NCBI GenBank assembly: GCA_027533385.1
Contig: JAPZUE010000035.1
Location: 1-39,228 of the forward strand
Direction of reading: 5' to 3'
Origin: Rhizobium sp.
Lineage (GTDB): Bacteria > Pseudomonadota > Alphaproteobacteria > Rhizobiales > Rhizobiaceae
Length of the DNA: 39,228 nucleotides
Below are positions 31,155 to 39,228 of the stretch, in pieces (the first letter of the stretch is position 1; every line of letters starts with the position of its first letter). The notes beneath the pieces are model-generated. The model was not told the origin of the DNA and did not search any database. It saw only the letters and a list, made by a program, of their open reading frames with translations. Both the position numbers and the translations under genes were made by a program.

Positions 31155-31169
31155 GTTGACAGCGTCAAC
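31155..31169. promoter_or_regulatory. TetR operator 1
   Basis: GTTGACAGCGTCAAC, a 15-base inverted repeat (GTTGAC/GTCAAC) in the divergent TetR/DUF2141 promoter region. Confidence 0.7.
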
Positions 31170-31188
31170 TTTTGTGATTATCGATTAA

Positions 31189-31203
31189 GTTGACACCGTC
31201 AAC
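31189..31203. promoter_or_regulatory. TetR operator 2
   Basis: GTTGACACCGTCAAC, the same inverted repeat as operator 1, centred 34 bases away (about three helical turns). It lies just before the DUF2141 gene, at a position where bound repressor would block transcription. Confidence 0.7.
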
Positions 31204-31217
31204 ATATGGAGGCCAGC

Positions 31218-31652
31218 ATGATCAGGATCATCCCAGCATTCTCCTTTGCAGCAAGCCTTGTCGCTCTTGCTCCTTCGGGCGCAGCGGCACAGGAGCTGAC
31301 CGTGCGCGTCTCCGGGATTGCCGAGGCGCGTGGCGAAATCGGTTGTGCTCTGCATGCGAGCGGTGCGTCGTTTCCGACCGGACAGGCCGGTGCGCGGATC
31401 GTCTGGATCAAGGCCACGGCGCCTGAGACCCGATGCCGTTTCGCCGATGTCGCCGCCGGAAGCTATGCGGTTGCGATCTCCCATGATCTCAACGGCAATC
31501 GGCGTACCGACACCAATTTCTTGGGCATGCCGACCGAGGCCTGGGGGGTGTCCAACAATGCGAGGCCCAGCCTTCGCGCACCGCGTTTCGACGAAGCACG
31601 CTTTCAGACTGACGGCAGCGCCCAAACCATCAGCGTGAGGATTGCCAAATGA
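31218..31652 (+). CDS. DUF2141 family exported protein
   Basis: A 144-residue protein exported to the periplasm; the signal peptide (MIRIIPAFSFAASLVALAPS) is cut near AAA-QEL. The mature region matches DUF2141: ELTVRVSGIAEARGEIGCAL, YAVAISHDLNGNRRTDTNFL and a GMPTEAWGVSNNARP segment, the family's D-x-N-G-x-x-D and G-x-P-x-E-x-x-G-x-S-x-N signatures. Its function is not known. The ATG at 31218 follows TGGAGGCCAGC. It overlaps the next SDR gene by four bases (ATGA), making a coupled operon under the TetR operators. Confidence 0.9.
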   Translation: MIRIIPAFSFAASLVALAPSGAAAQELTVRVSGIAEARGEIGCALHASGASFPTGQAGARIVWIKATAPETRCRFADVAAGSYAVAISHDLNGNRRTDTNFLGMPTEAWGVSNNARPSLRAPRFDEARFQTDGSAQTISVRIAK

Positions 31653-32536
31653 GCGACAATGTAACCGCCATCAATCACATGACCCGCAGGCGCAGCCTGA
31701 AATATGGACCGCTGGCTTTGGTGACCGGCGCTTCTGATGGAATCGGTCGAGAGTTCGCCCGCGAGTTGGCGCGGCGTGGCTATGGGCTGATCATCGTCGC
31801 TCGCAGGAGCGACCGGCTGGAGGCGCTGGCGGAGGAACTGGCGAGCGCCCATGGCGTCGCGGTGGACGTACTGCCATGCGACCTGTCGCAACCCGACCAG
31901 GTGGAGGAGTTGATCCGCACCACGGCGCATTACGACATCGGCCTTCTGGTGGCCGCCGCCGGCTACGGCACATCGGGTCCCTTCACGCGCATCCCTGTCG
32001 AGACCGAGCTCGACATGATCGACGTCAACTGCCGCGCCGTCGTGCAGATCAGCCATGCCATGGCCAAACGTTTCGTGCGCCGCGGCTCGGGCGGCATGGT
32101 GCTGATGAGCTCGCTGCTTGCCTTCCAGGGCGTGGCGCAATCGGCCAATTATGCAGCGACCAAGGCCTTCATCCAGACCTTCGCCGAGGGCCTGCGCGCC
32201 GAGCTTCGCCCGCAGGGCATCGACGTGATCGCCTGCGCGCCCGGCCCGATCGCCAGCGGCTTTGCCACCCGGGCCAATCTGGTCATGGGCATGAGCCAGC
32301 CCGCCTCGGTGGTTGCCGCCGCAACACTGAACGCCCTTGGCCGACGCGGCACGATCCGCCCGGGCCTGCTCGCCAAGGCGCTGGAGGCCTCGTTCACCGG
32401 CATGCCGCGATGGGGCCGCACCCTCATTCTGTCGAAGATCATGGCCGGCATGGCGCGGGGGCCTTCGAGGAAGGAGGATTCCGATACGGCTTTGTCGTCG
32501 GGGAAACCTTCTTTGAACCCGGTCGACCCCATCTGA
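31649..32536 (+). CDS. short-chain dehydrogenase/reductase
   Basis: A 295-residue SDR of classical type. The cofactor motif is LVTGASDGIGREFARELARR; catalysis uses S154/S155 (LMSSLLAF), Y168 and K172 (SANYAATKAF). The N terminus is longer than usual and the C-terminal tail (SRKEDSDTALSSGKPSLNPV) is polar. The first codons overlap the DUF2141 stop (ATGA), so the two genes are translationally coupled. The LGRRGTIRPG region suits DltE/YqjQ-like SDRs that act on lipid or fatty substrates; that is inference. Confidence 0.9.
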   Translation: MSDNVTAINHMTRRRSLKYGPLALVTGASDGIGREFARELARRGYGLIIVARRSDRLEALAEELASAHGVAVDVLPCDLSQPDQVEELIRTTAHYDIGLLVAAAGYGTSGPFTRIPVETELDMIDVNCRAVVQISHAMAKRFVRRGSGGMVLMSSLLAFQGVAQSANYAATKAFIQTFAEGLRAELRPQGIDVIACAPGPIASGFATRANLVMGMSQPASVVAAATLNALGRRGTIRPGLLAKALEASFTGMPRWGRTLILSKIMAGMARGPSRKEDSDTALSSGKPSLNPVDPI

Positions 32537-32582
32537 ACGGCCAAAAGCCAACTGCCTTCGACGCCTCCTGCTGTGGTGAAGT

Positions 32583-33494
32583 CTATCGTCGGGCGAGGCA
32601 CAGACGAACGGTTGCCCCGGTCGGATCGCGGAAGGCAATATCGTTGGCGGACAGCACAGCATCGGGATGACTGGCGAGCCCCTGATAAGAGGCGTCATCG
32701 GACATCGCGAATTCGTAGGCCAGAAGGCGTGCCATGTCTGCGGGTGCCGGCGTCACCCTCGGGCCCTGCCAGGTGTTGAGCGCCAGCCGATGGGTATAGG
32801 CAGCACCGGCACCCAGGTCGGCGAAACCGAGATGCGGCAGCACGAGATTGCGGACAAAGCCGACCTGCTCGAAAAAGGCGATCGGGACTGAAAGCTCCGG
32901 AACACGCAGATGAAGATGTGCGATCCGCGCAGCGTCGGCGATGCGCCGCTCAACCGGGCGACCGTCGAGATGCGCGAGTTCCTGCTCAAGATCAAGCCGC
33001 TCCCGGCCGCTATGCGGGCGGCCTTCCCGATCGTAGAGCCCGAAGCCGCGCGCAAAATCGCCAAAGCGGCCAAAGCGCTCCGGTGTTTCATAGGCAATCT
33101 CGATGCCGAGACCATCCGGATCGTCGAAATAGATCGCCTTGGACATCAGATGATCGACGGGGGAAATCGGCAGGCGGAGCACCATGAGATGGGCGAGCAG
33201 CCGGGAGAACTCAAGCTGATCGGGGACGCCGATTGCGATGTGATACAGACCGGCATGAGCGGGTGTTGCCGCCCTCTGCGCACCACTGTGGAATACCAGA
33301 AGGATCTCGCTCTCCGTCCCGAGATGCGCGGCGCTTTTGGTGTGGGCATGGATCTTGAGACCGAGGGTGCGGGTCCAGAAGGCGATGGTGCGGTCGAGAT
33401 CGGTGACGACGAATTCGGCGAGGGCGTATCGCAGGCGTTCGGGTTCTCCGACCGCGGCAAGGGCCTCCGCCAGCGCCAGCGCGGCGGTGGTCAT
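32583..33494 (-). CDS. VOC-fold ring-cleavage dioxygenase-like protein
   Basis: A 303-residue two-domain VOC protein like catechol-2,3-dioxygenases (CatE/YfiE group). The first domain runs LAEFVVTDLDRTIAFWTRTL to GLYHIAIGVPD, and the second IAHLHLRVPELSVPIAFFEQ to AFRDPTGATVRLC. DDPDGLGIEIAYETPERF is the typical family segment. Metal-binding histidines are plausible at YHIAIG and LHLRV with E in IEIAYE. The ATG at 33494 was chosen since the upstream extension is low-complexity and runs into DoxX. Neighbouring DoxX and LysR genes suit a quinone/aromatic response. Confidence 0.85.
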   Translation of the reverse strand: MTTAALALAEALAAVGEPERLRYALAEFVVTDLDRTIAFWTRTLGLKIHAHTKSAAHLGTESEILLVFHSGAQRAATPAHAGLYHIAIGVPDQLEFSRLLAHLMVLRLPISPVDHLMSKAIYFDDPDGLGIEIAYETPERFGRFGDFARGFGLYDREGRPHSGRERLDLEQELAHLDGRPVERRIADAARIAHLHLRVPELSVPIAFFEQVGFVRNLVLPHLGFADLGAGAAYTHRLALNTWQGPRVTPAPADMARLLAYEFAMSDDASYQGLASHPDAVLSANDIAFRDPTGATVRLCLARR

Positions 33495-33558
33495 CTTGGC
33501 ATCCTCATGGAAAAGACGGGACAGCGGCCCGCATATGCGGACCGCCGCCTGGGGGGTG

Positions 33559-33984
33559 TCAGCGGGCCGAGATCGGCGCCTTGCGGGTGCGGCCCCAGAA
33601 GACGAAGATGGCAACGGCGAGCACGACGAAGTTGAACGGGGTGAGGGCTGCCTCTCCACGGGTGAAGTGGAACAGGATCGCCAGAACCTGGATCGCGCTG
33701 AAGCCGAGGGCTGCGAGCGGAGTCAGGCCGGGCTGAATGCGTGTCAGCGCCGGGAGAATAATGCCGAGAACGCCGGCAAGCTCGGCAAAGCCGATGCCGC
33801 GAACGAACCAGAGCGGATATTCCTGCGCCCAGACGAGACCCATGCCGACGAGCTGTTCGGGCGTCATGAGCAGCTTCATATAGGCTGCGAAGGCGAAGAA
33901 GGCGGCAAGCAGGGCCTGGGCAACCCAGAGGCCGATGGTCCAGCCCCGGGCGGGGGCGAGTGTTTGAAGGCTGGTGGTGTTCAT
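33559..33984 (-). CDS. DoxX-family membrane protein
   Basis: A 141-residue four-helix membrane protein: WTIGLWVAQALLAAFFAFAA, then YPLWFVRGIGFAELAGVLGI, LAALGFSAIQVLAILFHFTR and FVVLAVAIFVFWGRT. The family includes thiosulphate:quinone oxidoreductase subunits and many proteins of unknown function. The DoxX-like G-x-x-E-x-x-x-G motif (GFAELAGVLGI) is intact. The ATG at 33984 follows AAGGAGAGAGAC. Divergent from a LysR regulator over 135 bases, with the dioxygenase-like gene after it on the same strand, so the two minus-strand genes are probably an operon under that regulator. Confidence 0.87.
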   Translation of the reverse strand: MNTTSLQTLAPARGWTIGLWVAQALLAAFFAFAAYMKLLMTPEQLVGMGLVWAQEYPLWFVRGIGFAELAGVLGIILPALTRIQPGLTPLAALGFSAIQVLAILFHFTRGEAALTPFNFVVLAVAIFVFWGRTRKAPISAR

Positions 33985-34026
33985 GTCTCTCTCCTTGATC
34001 TCTGGGGTCTGGTGTCTGGGGGGCAC

Positions 34027-34122
34027 TGATCCAGACCCGGTGAGAAGAGATCTATACTTTTCCTCTTAGATGATCATGATTGCCAATATTGATCCAGAAT
34101 TTCTCCTGAGTTGATGATCATG
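34027..34122. promoter_or_regulatory. repeats in the DoxX/LysR divergent region
   Basis: Two direct repeats interleave: TGATCCAGA at 34027-34035 and 34090-34098, and GATGATCATG at 34069-34078 and 34113-34122 (the second includes the LysR start codon). The TGATCA core is palindromic. LysR regulators bind spaced sites in such divergent regions; this assignment is inferred. Confidence 0.5.
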
Positions 34123-35016
34123 GACACCTTGACCAGTCTTCGCGTCTTCCTCTCCGTCGCGGATCTGCGCAGCTTCACGGCAGCGGCGGAGCGGCTCGAC
34201 CTCTCGCCGGCCATGGCCAGCAAACATCTGCAGCACCTGGAGCAGCGGGTCGGTTCGCGCCTGCTGAACCGCACCAGCCGCAATGTCAGCCTGACCGAAT
34301 CGGGCGCCCTCTATCGTGAAACGGTGCGGGCGCTGATCGAGGGACTGGATGATGTCGAGGCGCGCATCGCCCAGACGACGGTCACCCCGCGCGGCACTTT
34401 GAAAGTCAGCCTGCCGATCTGGATGGCCAATGGGGCCTTTGCCCGGCTGCTCGCCGCCTATCGCGAGCGGTTTCCCGAAGTCCAGCTCGACATCGATGTC
34501 AGCGGCCGGATCGTCAATCTCGTCGAGGAGGGATTTGATCTTGCCCTGCGTGTCACCCCCAAACCGGAGGAAGGGCTGATCCTCAAGAAGCTGCAAAACG
34601 TGCTCTTCGTGCTGGTTGCCGCACCCGCCTTCCTCAAGCGCAACGGCCGCCCGGCCGCGATCTCAGACCTCAACGACAGCCCCCTCCTCGCCTATTCTCC
34701 GGTCGCCGGCGACGGTCGCGTGACCCTTGGCAATGCAGACAAATCCACCCCTGTACAGTTCCGCACGGTACTGAAAAGTCCGAACGAGACGCTGCTCCTC
34801 CTCGCCGCGCGAGAGGGCATGGGCTTTACCGTCATGCCCCGCTGGCTGGTCAATGACGATCTGGCCGCCGGGCGACTGGAGCGCGTTCTTGCCGAGGATG
34901 TGGCAGTGACCGTTCCCTTCTTTGCCGTCTATCCGAACCGCGGTTACATGCCGGCCAAGACCCGCAGTTTCCTCGATTTCATTGCCGCCGAGCTTGCGAA
35001 ACTGGAATTTACGTGA
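34120..35016 (+). CDS. LysR family regulator
   Basis: A 298-residue LysR-type regulator. The DNA-binding HTH (TSLRVFLSVADLRSFTAAAE, then DLSPAMASKHLQHLEQRVGS, LLNRTSR) and the linker helix are canonical. The effector domain spans GTLKVSLPIW to the end. The start could be ATG 34114 or 34120; 34120 was chosen since MDTLTSLRVFL matches the usual start. It is divergent from the DoxX-dioxygenase genes, which it likely controls, and is followed by a non-canonical SDR. The CrgA-like branch regulates quinone, aldehyde and aromatic responses; that role is inference. Confidence 0.92.
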   Translation: MDTLTSLRVFLSVADLRSFTAAAERLDLSPAMASKHLQHLEQRVGSRLLNRTSRNVSLTESGALYRETVRALIEGLDDVEARIAQTTVTPRGTLKVSLPIWMANGAFARLLAAYRERFPEVQLDIDVSGRIVNLVEEGFDLALRVTPKPEEGLILKKLQNVLFVLVAAPAFLKRNGRPAAISDLNDSPLLAYSPVAGDGRVTLGNADKSTPVQFRTVLKSPNETLLLLAAREGMGFTVMPRWLVNDDLAAGRLERVLAEDVAVTVPFFAVYPNRGYMPAKTRSFLDFIAAELAKLEFT

Positions 35017-35109
35017 GGGCCAGCCCTTCGCTCATTGTCGGGGTTCCGATCCGCCAGCCGCATCGGTAGACTGGATACACGCACATCATATCACGAAAGG
35101 ATTTTCCCC

Positions 35110-35895
35110 ATGGATCTCGGTATTTCCGGCAAACGCGCCCTCGTGCTCGCCGCCTCGCGCGGCCTTGGCCTCGGGATTGCGAAGGCGCTTGCGGCGGAGG
35201 GCTGCCATGTGCTGATCTGCGGCCGCACCGAAGAGAAGCTGAAGGCCAATGTCGAGGCGATCCGCTCGACCGGCGGCAAGGCGGATTATGTCGTGGCCGA
35301 TCTCGCCGACGCGCATTTCGTCGACCAGATGCTGGCGGCCGTGCATCATACGCTCGGCGGCATCGACATTCTCGTCAACAATACCGGCGGCCCGACGCCC
35401 GGCATGGCCGAGGAGATGGATGCGGAGAAGCTCTACACCTTCTTCCAGTCCATGGTGGTGCGCGTCATCACGCTCACCAATGCGCTTGTGCCCCTGATGA
35501 AGACCCAAGGCTTCGGTCGTATCCTGACGGTGGCCTCCTCAGGCGTCTTCGAACCGATCCCCAATCTGGCGCTGTCGAATACGCTCAGAGGCGCCCTCGT
35601 CGGCTGGAACAAGACGCTGTCTTCCGAACTTGCCTCCTATGGCGTCACCGCCAACATGATCCTGCCCGGCCGCATCCATACCGACCGGATCGACGAGCTC
35701 GACGGCGCGAATGCCAAGCGCCAGGGCAAGTCGCTGGAAGAGGTGCGTGCGGCATCGGTCAAGTCGATCCCCGCCCAGCGCCTTGGCCAGGTGGAAGAAT
35801 TCGCCGCCGCCGCCGCCTTCCTGTGCTCGGCACCGGCGAGCTACATCACCGGCACGATGCTGCGCGTCGATGGCGGCGCGGCGAAATCGATCTGA
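35110..35895 (+). CDS. SDR-family protein lacking the canonical catalytic pair
   Basis: A 261-residue SDR-fold protein. The cofactor motif is altered: ALVLAASRGLGLGIAKAL instead of TGxxxGIG, and NNTGGP (90-95) in place of NNAG. At the active site S143/S144 is present, but the Y-x-x-x-K is replaced by S156-N-T-L-R160 (LALSNTLRGALVG). The divergent SDR subgroup with NNTGGP and SNxxR is seen in many bacteria and may bind a cofactor without ordinary reductase chemistry. The C terminus (SYITGTMLRVDGGAAKSI) is normal. ATG at 35110 follows GAAAGGATT. The gene lies downstream of a LysR regulator, and may be under its control. Confidence 0.85.
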   Translation: MDLGISGKRALVLAASRGLGLGIAKALAAEGCHVLICGRTEEKLKANVEAIRSTGGKADYVVADLADAHFVDQMLAAVHHTLGGIDILVNNTGGPTPGMAEEMDAEKLYTFFQSMVVRVITLTNALVPLMKTQGFGRILTVASSGVFEPIPNLALSNTLRGALVGWNKTLSSELASYGVTANMILPGRIHTDRIDELDGANAKRQGKSLEEVRAASVKSIPAQRLGQVEEFAAAAAFLCSAPASYITGTMLRVDGGAAKSI

Positions 35896-36030
35896 GGTGG
35901 AGGCGGCAGGCTCCCTGCCCGCAATACGTAAGTGCCACTTCACTAAATTTGAAGGGAATGATTGAACGGCTTGGCAATATCCGGGGACTATTCAGTTACC
36001 AGTTTCACTGGGAGATGAAAGTTCCCCGCC

Positions 36031-36261
36031 ATGACGGAAGCCGGACATGAAGACCGGACGATCCTCGACGTTCTTGCGCCACTTTTTGGGGCGGAAGACG
36101 ACCCGGAGACGCCCAAACCACTCGCGATCAAGGCGCGCTCTGCCGTTCAGGGTGCGATCATCGGGCAGTTGTTGCCGCGATTTGCAGAAGACGAGACACC
36201 GGAACCTCTCGACTTCGAGACACCCCTCGCCTTCCTCTCCCGCGCTTATCTGGATGTCTGA
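36031..36261 (+). CDS. small acidic hypothetical protein
   Basis: A 76-residue soluble protein with no family recognised. It starts MTEAGHEDRTILDVLAPLFG and is rich in acidic residues and proline; the middle (AIKARSAVQGAIIGQLLPRF) may be helical. GC and codon use look like a real gene, but the ribosome site (GGGAG, about 14 bases upstream) is poorly spaced. It could be a regulatory or structural small protein. Confidence 0.5.
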   Translation: MTEAGHEDRTILDVLAPLFGAEDDPETPKPLAIKARSAVQGAIIGQLLPRFAEDETPEPLDFETPLAFLSRAYLDV

Positions 36262-36375
36262 GACGCGGGTCGGCGCCAGGGCTCAACCAAACCCGGCGAC
36301 ACCGCACAGGGCGCTTGATCCCAGATGAAAGTGGGTTCACGGTCCCTCTCCTCATGACAGCCCAGGAGAATGCCG

Positions 36376-36573
36376 ATGTCGCCTGTCCGTATCGCCCTGC
36401 AAGTGCTGTTCGCACTCTGCATTCTCATCGGCTTTATCTGGATCGGTCAGGGCTCGGGTCACTTTCCCTATCCCGCCTCCAGCTTCATGATCGACCAGAC
36501 GCCCTGGATCTTCTATGGCGCAGCCCTTGCTGCCGTCGGGCTCTTCGGACTTTTCCGCCTGCGCCGTCGCTGA
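36376..36573 (+). CDS. small two-helix membrane protein
   Basis: A 65-residue membrane protein with helices at about residues 5-26 (RIALQVLFALCILIGFIWIG) and 43-60 (WIFYGAALAAVGLFGLFRLR), joined by a short loop and ending in arginines. An AGGAG lies two bases before an in-frame ATG at 36370, too close; ATG at 36376 has the proper spacing of eight, so that is the start. No family is recognised. It precedes the hsp70-like gene by about 140 bases, but co-transcription is not assured. Confidence 0.7.
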   Translation: MSPVRIALQVLFALCILIGFIWIGQGSGHFPYPASSFMIDQTPWIFYGAALAAVGLFGLFRLRRR

Positions 36574-36715
36574 CGACCCCGCCGCCATTTCCACCCTTGC
36601 TCTGACGCGACCGCTGTGGCATCAGGCGCCCTCTTTCTGTCTGCGGTCCGCCCATTTCGTCCGGCGCGCCGGCTCTCAGTGACAATCCAGAGATATCAAC
36701 AAGGGAGCGATGGCC

Positions 36716-38008
<1,293 letters not shown>

Positions 38009-38019
38009 GCCGGTGCGGG

Positions 38020-38313
38020 TCAGACGTCGACCAGCCGAACCTCAAGCCTTTTGCCGACTGACCTTGCAGCGCGCTCGAGCGTATCAAGTGAAACCGCCAC
38101 ATTCTGCGGATCAAGGACACGCTCGACCTGTGTGCGGCTTGTTCCCATCTTCACAGCCATCTCGGACTTCGAGATAGATTGCTGTTTTCGAGCATCCTCA
38201 ATTTGCCATGCGAGAATCCGCTTTAGGGCTTCTCCGTAAACATCGTCCCGCTCCCCGAGGTCATCGAGAAATTCTTCAAGACTGCTACCGATGGACGGCT
38301 TCACTTCGCTCAT
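38020..38313 (-). CDS. XRE-type antitoxin-like regulator, no toxin seen
   Basis: A 97-residue HTH protein. The C-terminal part (QQSISKSEMAVKMGTSRTQV then ERVLDPQNVAVSLDTLERAA) is a HigA/XRE-type HTH, and the N-terminal part (SSLEEFLDDLGERDDVYGEA) a helical arm. Such proteins usually pair with RelE/HigB toxins encoded upstream. Upstream of the ATG at 38313 only a short open stretch remains (TLERLPTAPAELPLIREL then stop, after an in-frame TAA), so the toxin is lost or has decayed. Hence an orphan antitoxin or stand-alone regulator. GC is lower than in the Hsp70 gene. Confidence 0.82.
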   Translation of the reverse strand: MSEVKPSIGSSLEEFLDDLGERDDVYGEALKRILAWQIEDARKQQSISKSEMAVKMGTSRTQVERVLDPQNVAVSLDTLERAARSVGKRLEVRLVDV

Positions 38314-38456
38314 ATTACAGCTCTCGAATTAGAGGTAGCTCAGCTGGTGCTGTAGGTAAGCGTTCTAGAGTTTAGACAAAACAACAACCAGCAGGATCGG
38401 GTTGAGCTTCACTCCCGATTGTCTACTATAACGCGACATTGAATACGGAGGCGCAT

Positions 38457-38807
38457 GTGAAATTTCCTGTGACTCTCTTACTTCTTTTGGCTCAGCCAGC
38501 GATGGCTGCGGAGCTCACGCCTCGCGACTACTCGCCTACAGATACAGCATCCATACGTACAATCGCTATAAAGCGAGACCCCGGTTACAATGTAGTTGTT
38601 GTAGGTATCGCCAATCGGTCGACAGTGCCGTTTAATGTCAACTATGCCTGCACCCTGATTGATTCAACGGGCCAACCCTTTGGCACAACAGGAGGCACGG
38701 CCAACGCTGTCCCTCCCTCCCAGGAGATAATCTCCGAAAGCATATCGTTTGCCGAAGATGCAGCGGGCGCAGCTTGCCGTATCGAGTTCACACTCCCCCT
38801 CAACTGA
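38457..38807 (+). CDS. small exported protein of unknown function
   Basis: A 116-residue secreted or periplasmic protein. The GTG at 38457 follows CGGAGG by six bases and opens a signal peptide (MKFPVTLLLLLAQPAMA), cut before AELTP; the longer frame from TTG 38439 has no such site. The mature part looks like a single beta-sandwich (NVVVVGIANRSTVPFNVNYA, a CTLIDSTGQPFG strand) with two cysteines (YACTL and AACRIEF) likely forming a disulphide. No family is recognised. It lies in low-GC accessory DNA next to an antitoxin-like gene. Confidence 0.72.
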   Translation: MKFPVTLLLLLAQPAMAAELTPRDYSPTDTASIRTIAIKRDPGYNVVVVGIANRSTVPFNVNYACTLIDSTGQPFGTTGGTANAVPPSQEIISESISFAEDAAGAACRIEFTLPLN

Positions 38808-39228
38808 TCTCGCCGAACGGGGCGACTAGAAGCAAACAGTAATACTGAGTTGACGGGGTAGCATAGTCGTGGCGTGGCCGAATTGGATTTCATCGCTCGT
38901 CCTGTACCCAGATCATGCACAGTGCAAATAAGTAAGAGGTAAGGGGCAAGCCGAGCCCATCTGGCGAAGCAGGTTAGCGGTCGGCTATCGGTAGCGGACA
39001 AGATGAACCGCTGTGAGCTTCTATGTCTGCGCCTAGCTCTGGAACTAGAACTTTCCATATGATCGAGGCCGTTGCGGACCGTTTTGAGGGATAGCGTCCG
39101 CGAAGCTGGTGTAATTTCGGAGGCGATTTGAGTGGAGAAAGCGGTGGAGATTTCGCTTTCGTTTTCCACGAGACGTCAGGTGGGCACCGGGCCCGTCGGA
39201 GAAGGTGGAGTTGCGAGACTTCAACCTG
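38808..39228. other. right-edge region, no gene identified
   Basis: No convincing gene. A minus-strand frame from 39169 overlaps the exported-protein gene in antiparallel; its first 45 codons (MENESEISTAFSTQIASEIT) look plausible but I do not recognise them, and the overlap makes the full frame unlikely. It may be part of a larger accessory region beyond the window. Confidence 0.35.

Noticed and set aside
38331..38380. tRNA-like D-arm sequence GGTAGCTCAGCTGGT
   Set aside because: The D-arm motif is good, but the pairing half, anticodon arm and T-arm (GGTTCGAAT-type) do not follow, and no acceptor stem can be built. Chance similarity or a far-decayed relic.
38642..39169. 175-codon minus-strand frame at the right edge
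   Set aside because: It overlaps the exported-protein gene antiparallel, lacks any recognised domain, and only its first part has plausible composition.

Overview
The window looks like alphaproteobacterial DNA, most probably from a Rhizobium/Agrobacterium relative. The support is a RopA-type two-cysteine porin, tandem PilZ proteins, a SEL1-like small protein, rhizobial-style gene content and high GC in most genes. This is inferred from protein families read by eye; no database search was run. Layout: (1) Positions 1-6169 are an accessory segment. It holds a VapBC toxin-antitoxin pair overlapping a tyrosine recombinase, a complete IS3-type element (ORFs A and B with an A7 slippery site) set against an IS630 transposase remnant, gene debris, a 13-G tract, and an unrecognised two-gene unit (degenerate HNH/AP2-like protein plus double-HTH protein). 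About 900 bases without a convincing gene follow. (2) Positions 6170-8464 carry the porin and a second, catalytically complete tyrosine recombinase, each followed by a hairpin terminator. (3) Positions 8512-20499 are ordinary chromosome: a ferredoxin-reductase-like flavoprotein, two PilZ-like proteins, a HisC-like aminotransferase, a SEL1-like protein, a DUF2147 protein, a glyoxalase-fold protein, a 56-residue membrane peptide, AMP nucleosidase, a GNAT acetyltransferase, OsmC, a YqjI-like PadR regulator with a DUF2218 protein, a TMEM43-family membrane protein and an SDR. (4) Positions 20547-27320 hold an orphan CopG-type antitoxin, a class III aminotransferase divergent from a PuuA-like glutamine synthetase (suggesting polyamine or amine catabolism), a lipid kinase, a quinone oxidoreductase with a convergent one-cysteine HxlR regulator, and an L,D-transpeptidase lipoprotein. 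(5) A lower-GC DUF4062 gene (27508-28539) sits alone between the L,D-transpeptidase and ETF-ubiquinone oxidoreductase and looks acquired. (6) Positions 28580-38008 carry ETF-QO behind a 16-base palindrome, a TetR regulator with two 15-base operators facing a DUF2141-SDR operon, a ring-cleavage-dioxygenase-like protein, DoxX, a divergent LysR, a non-canonical SDR, two small proteins and a YegD-like Hsp70. (7) The right edge (38020-39228) is lower-GC accessory DNA with an XRE antitoxin-like protein lacking a toxin and a small exported protein. No rRNA, convincing tRNA or CRISPR array was seen. The best candidates for something little described are the 4267-5266 gene pair, the solitary DUF4062 protein, the VapBC-recombinase operon, and a shared TTACGTG-type palindrome upstream of two unlinked genes.
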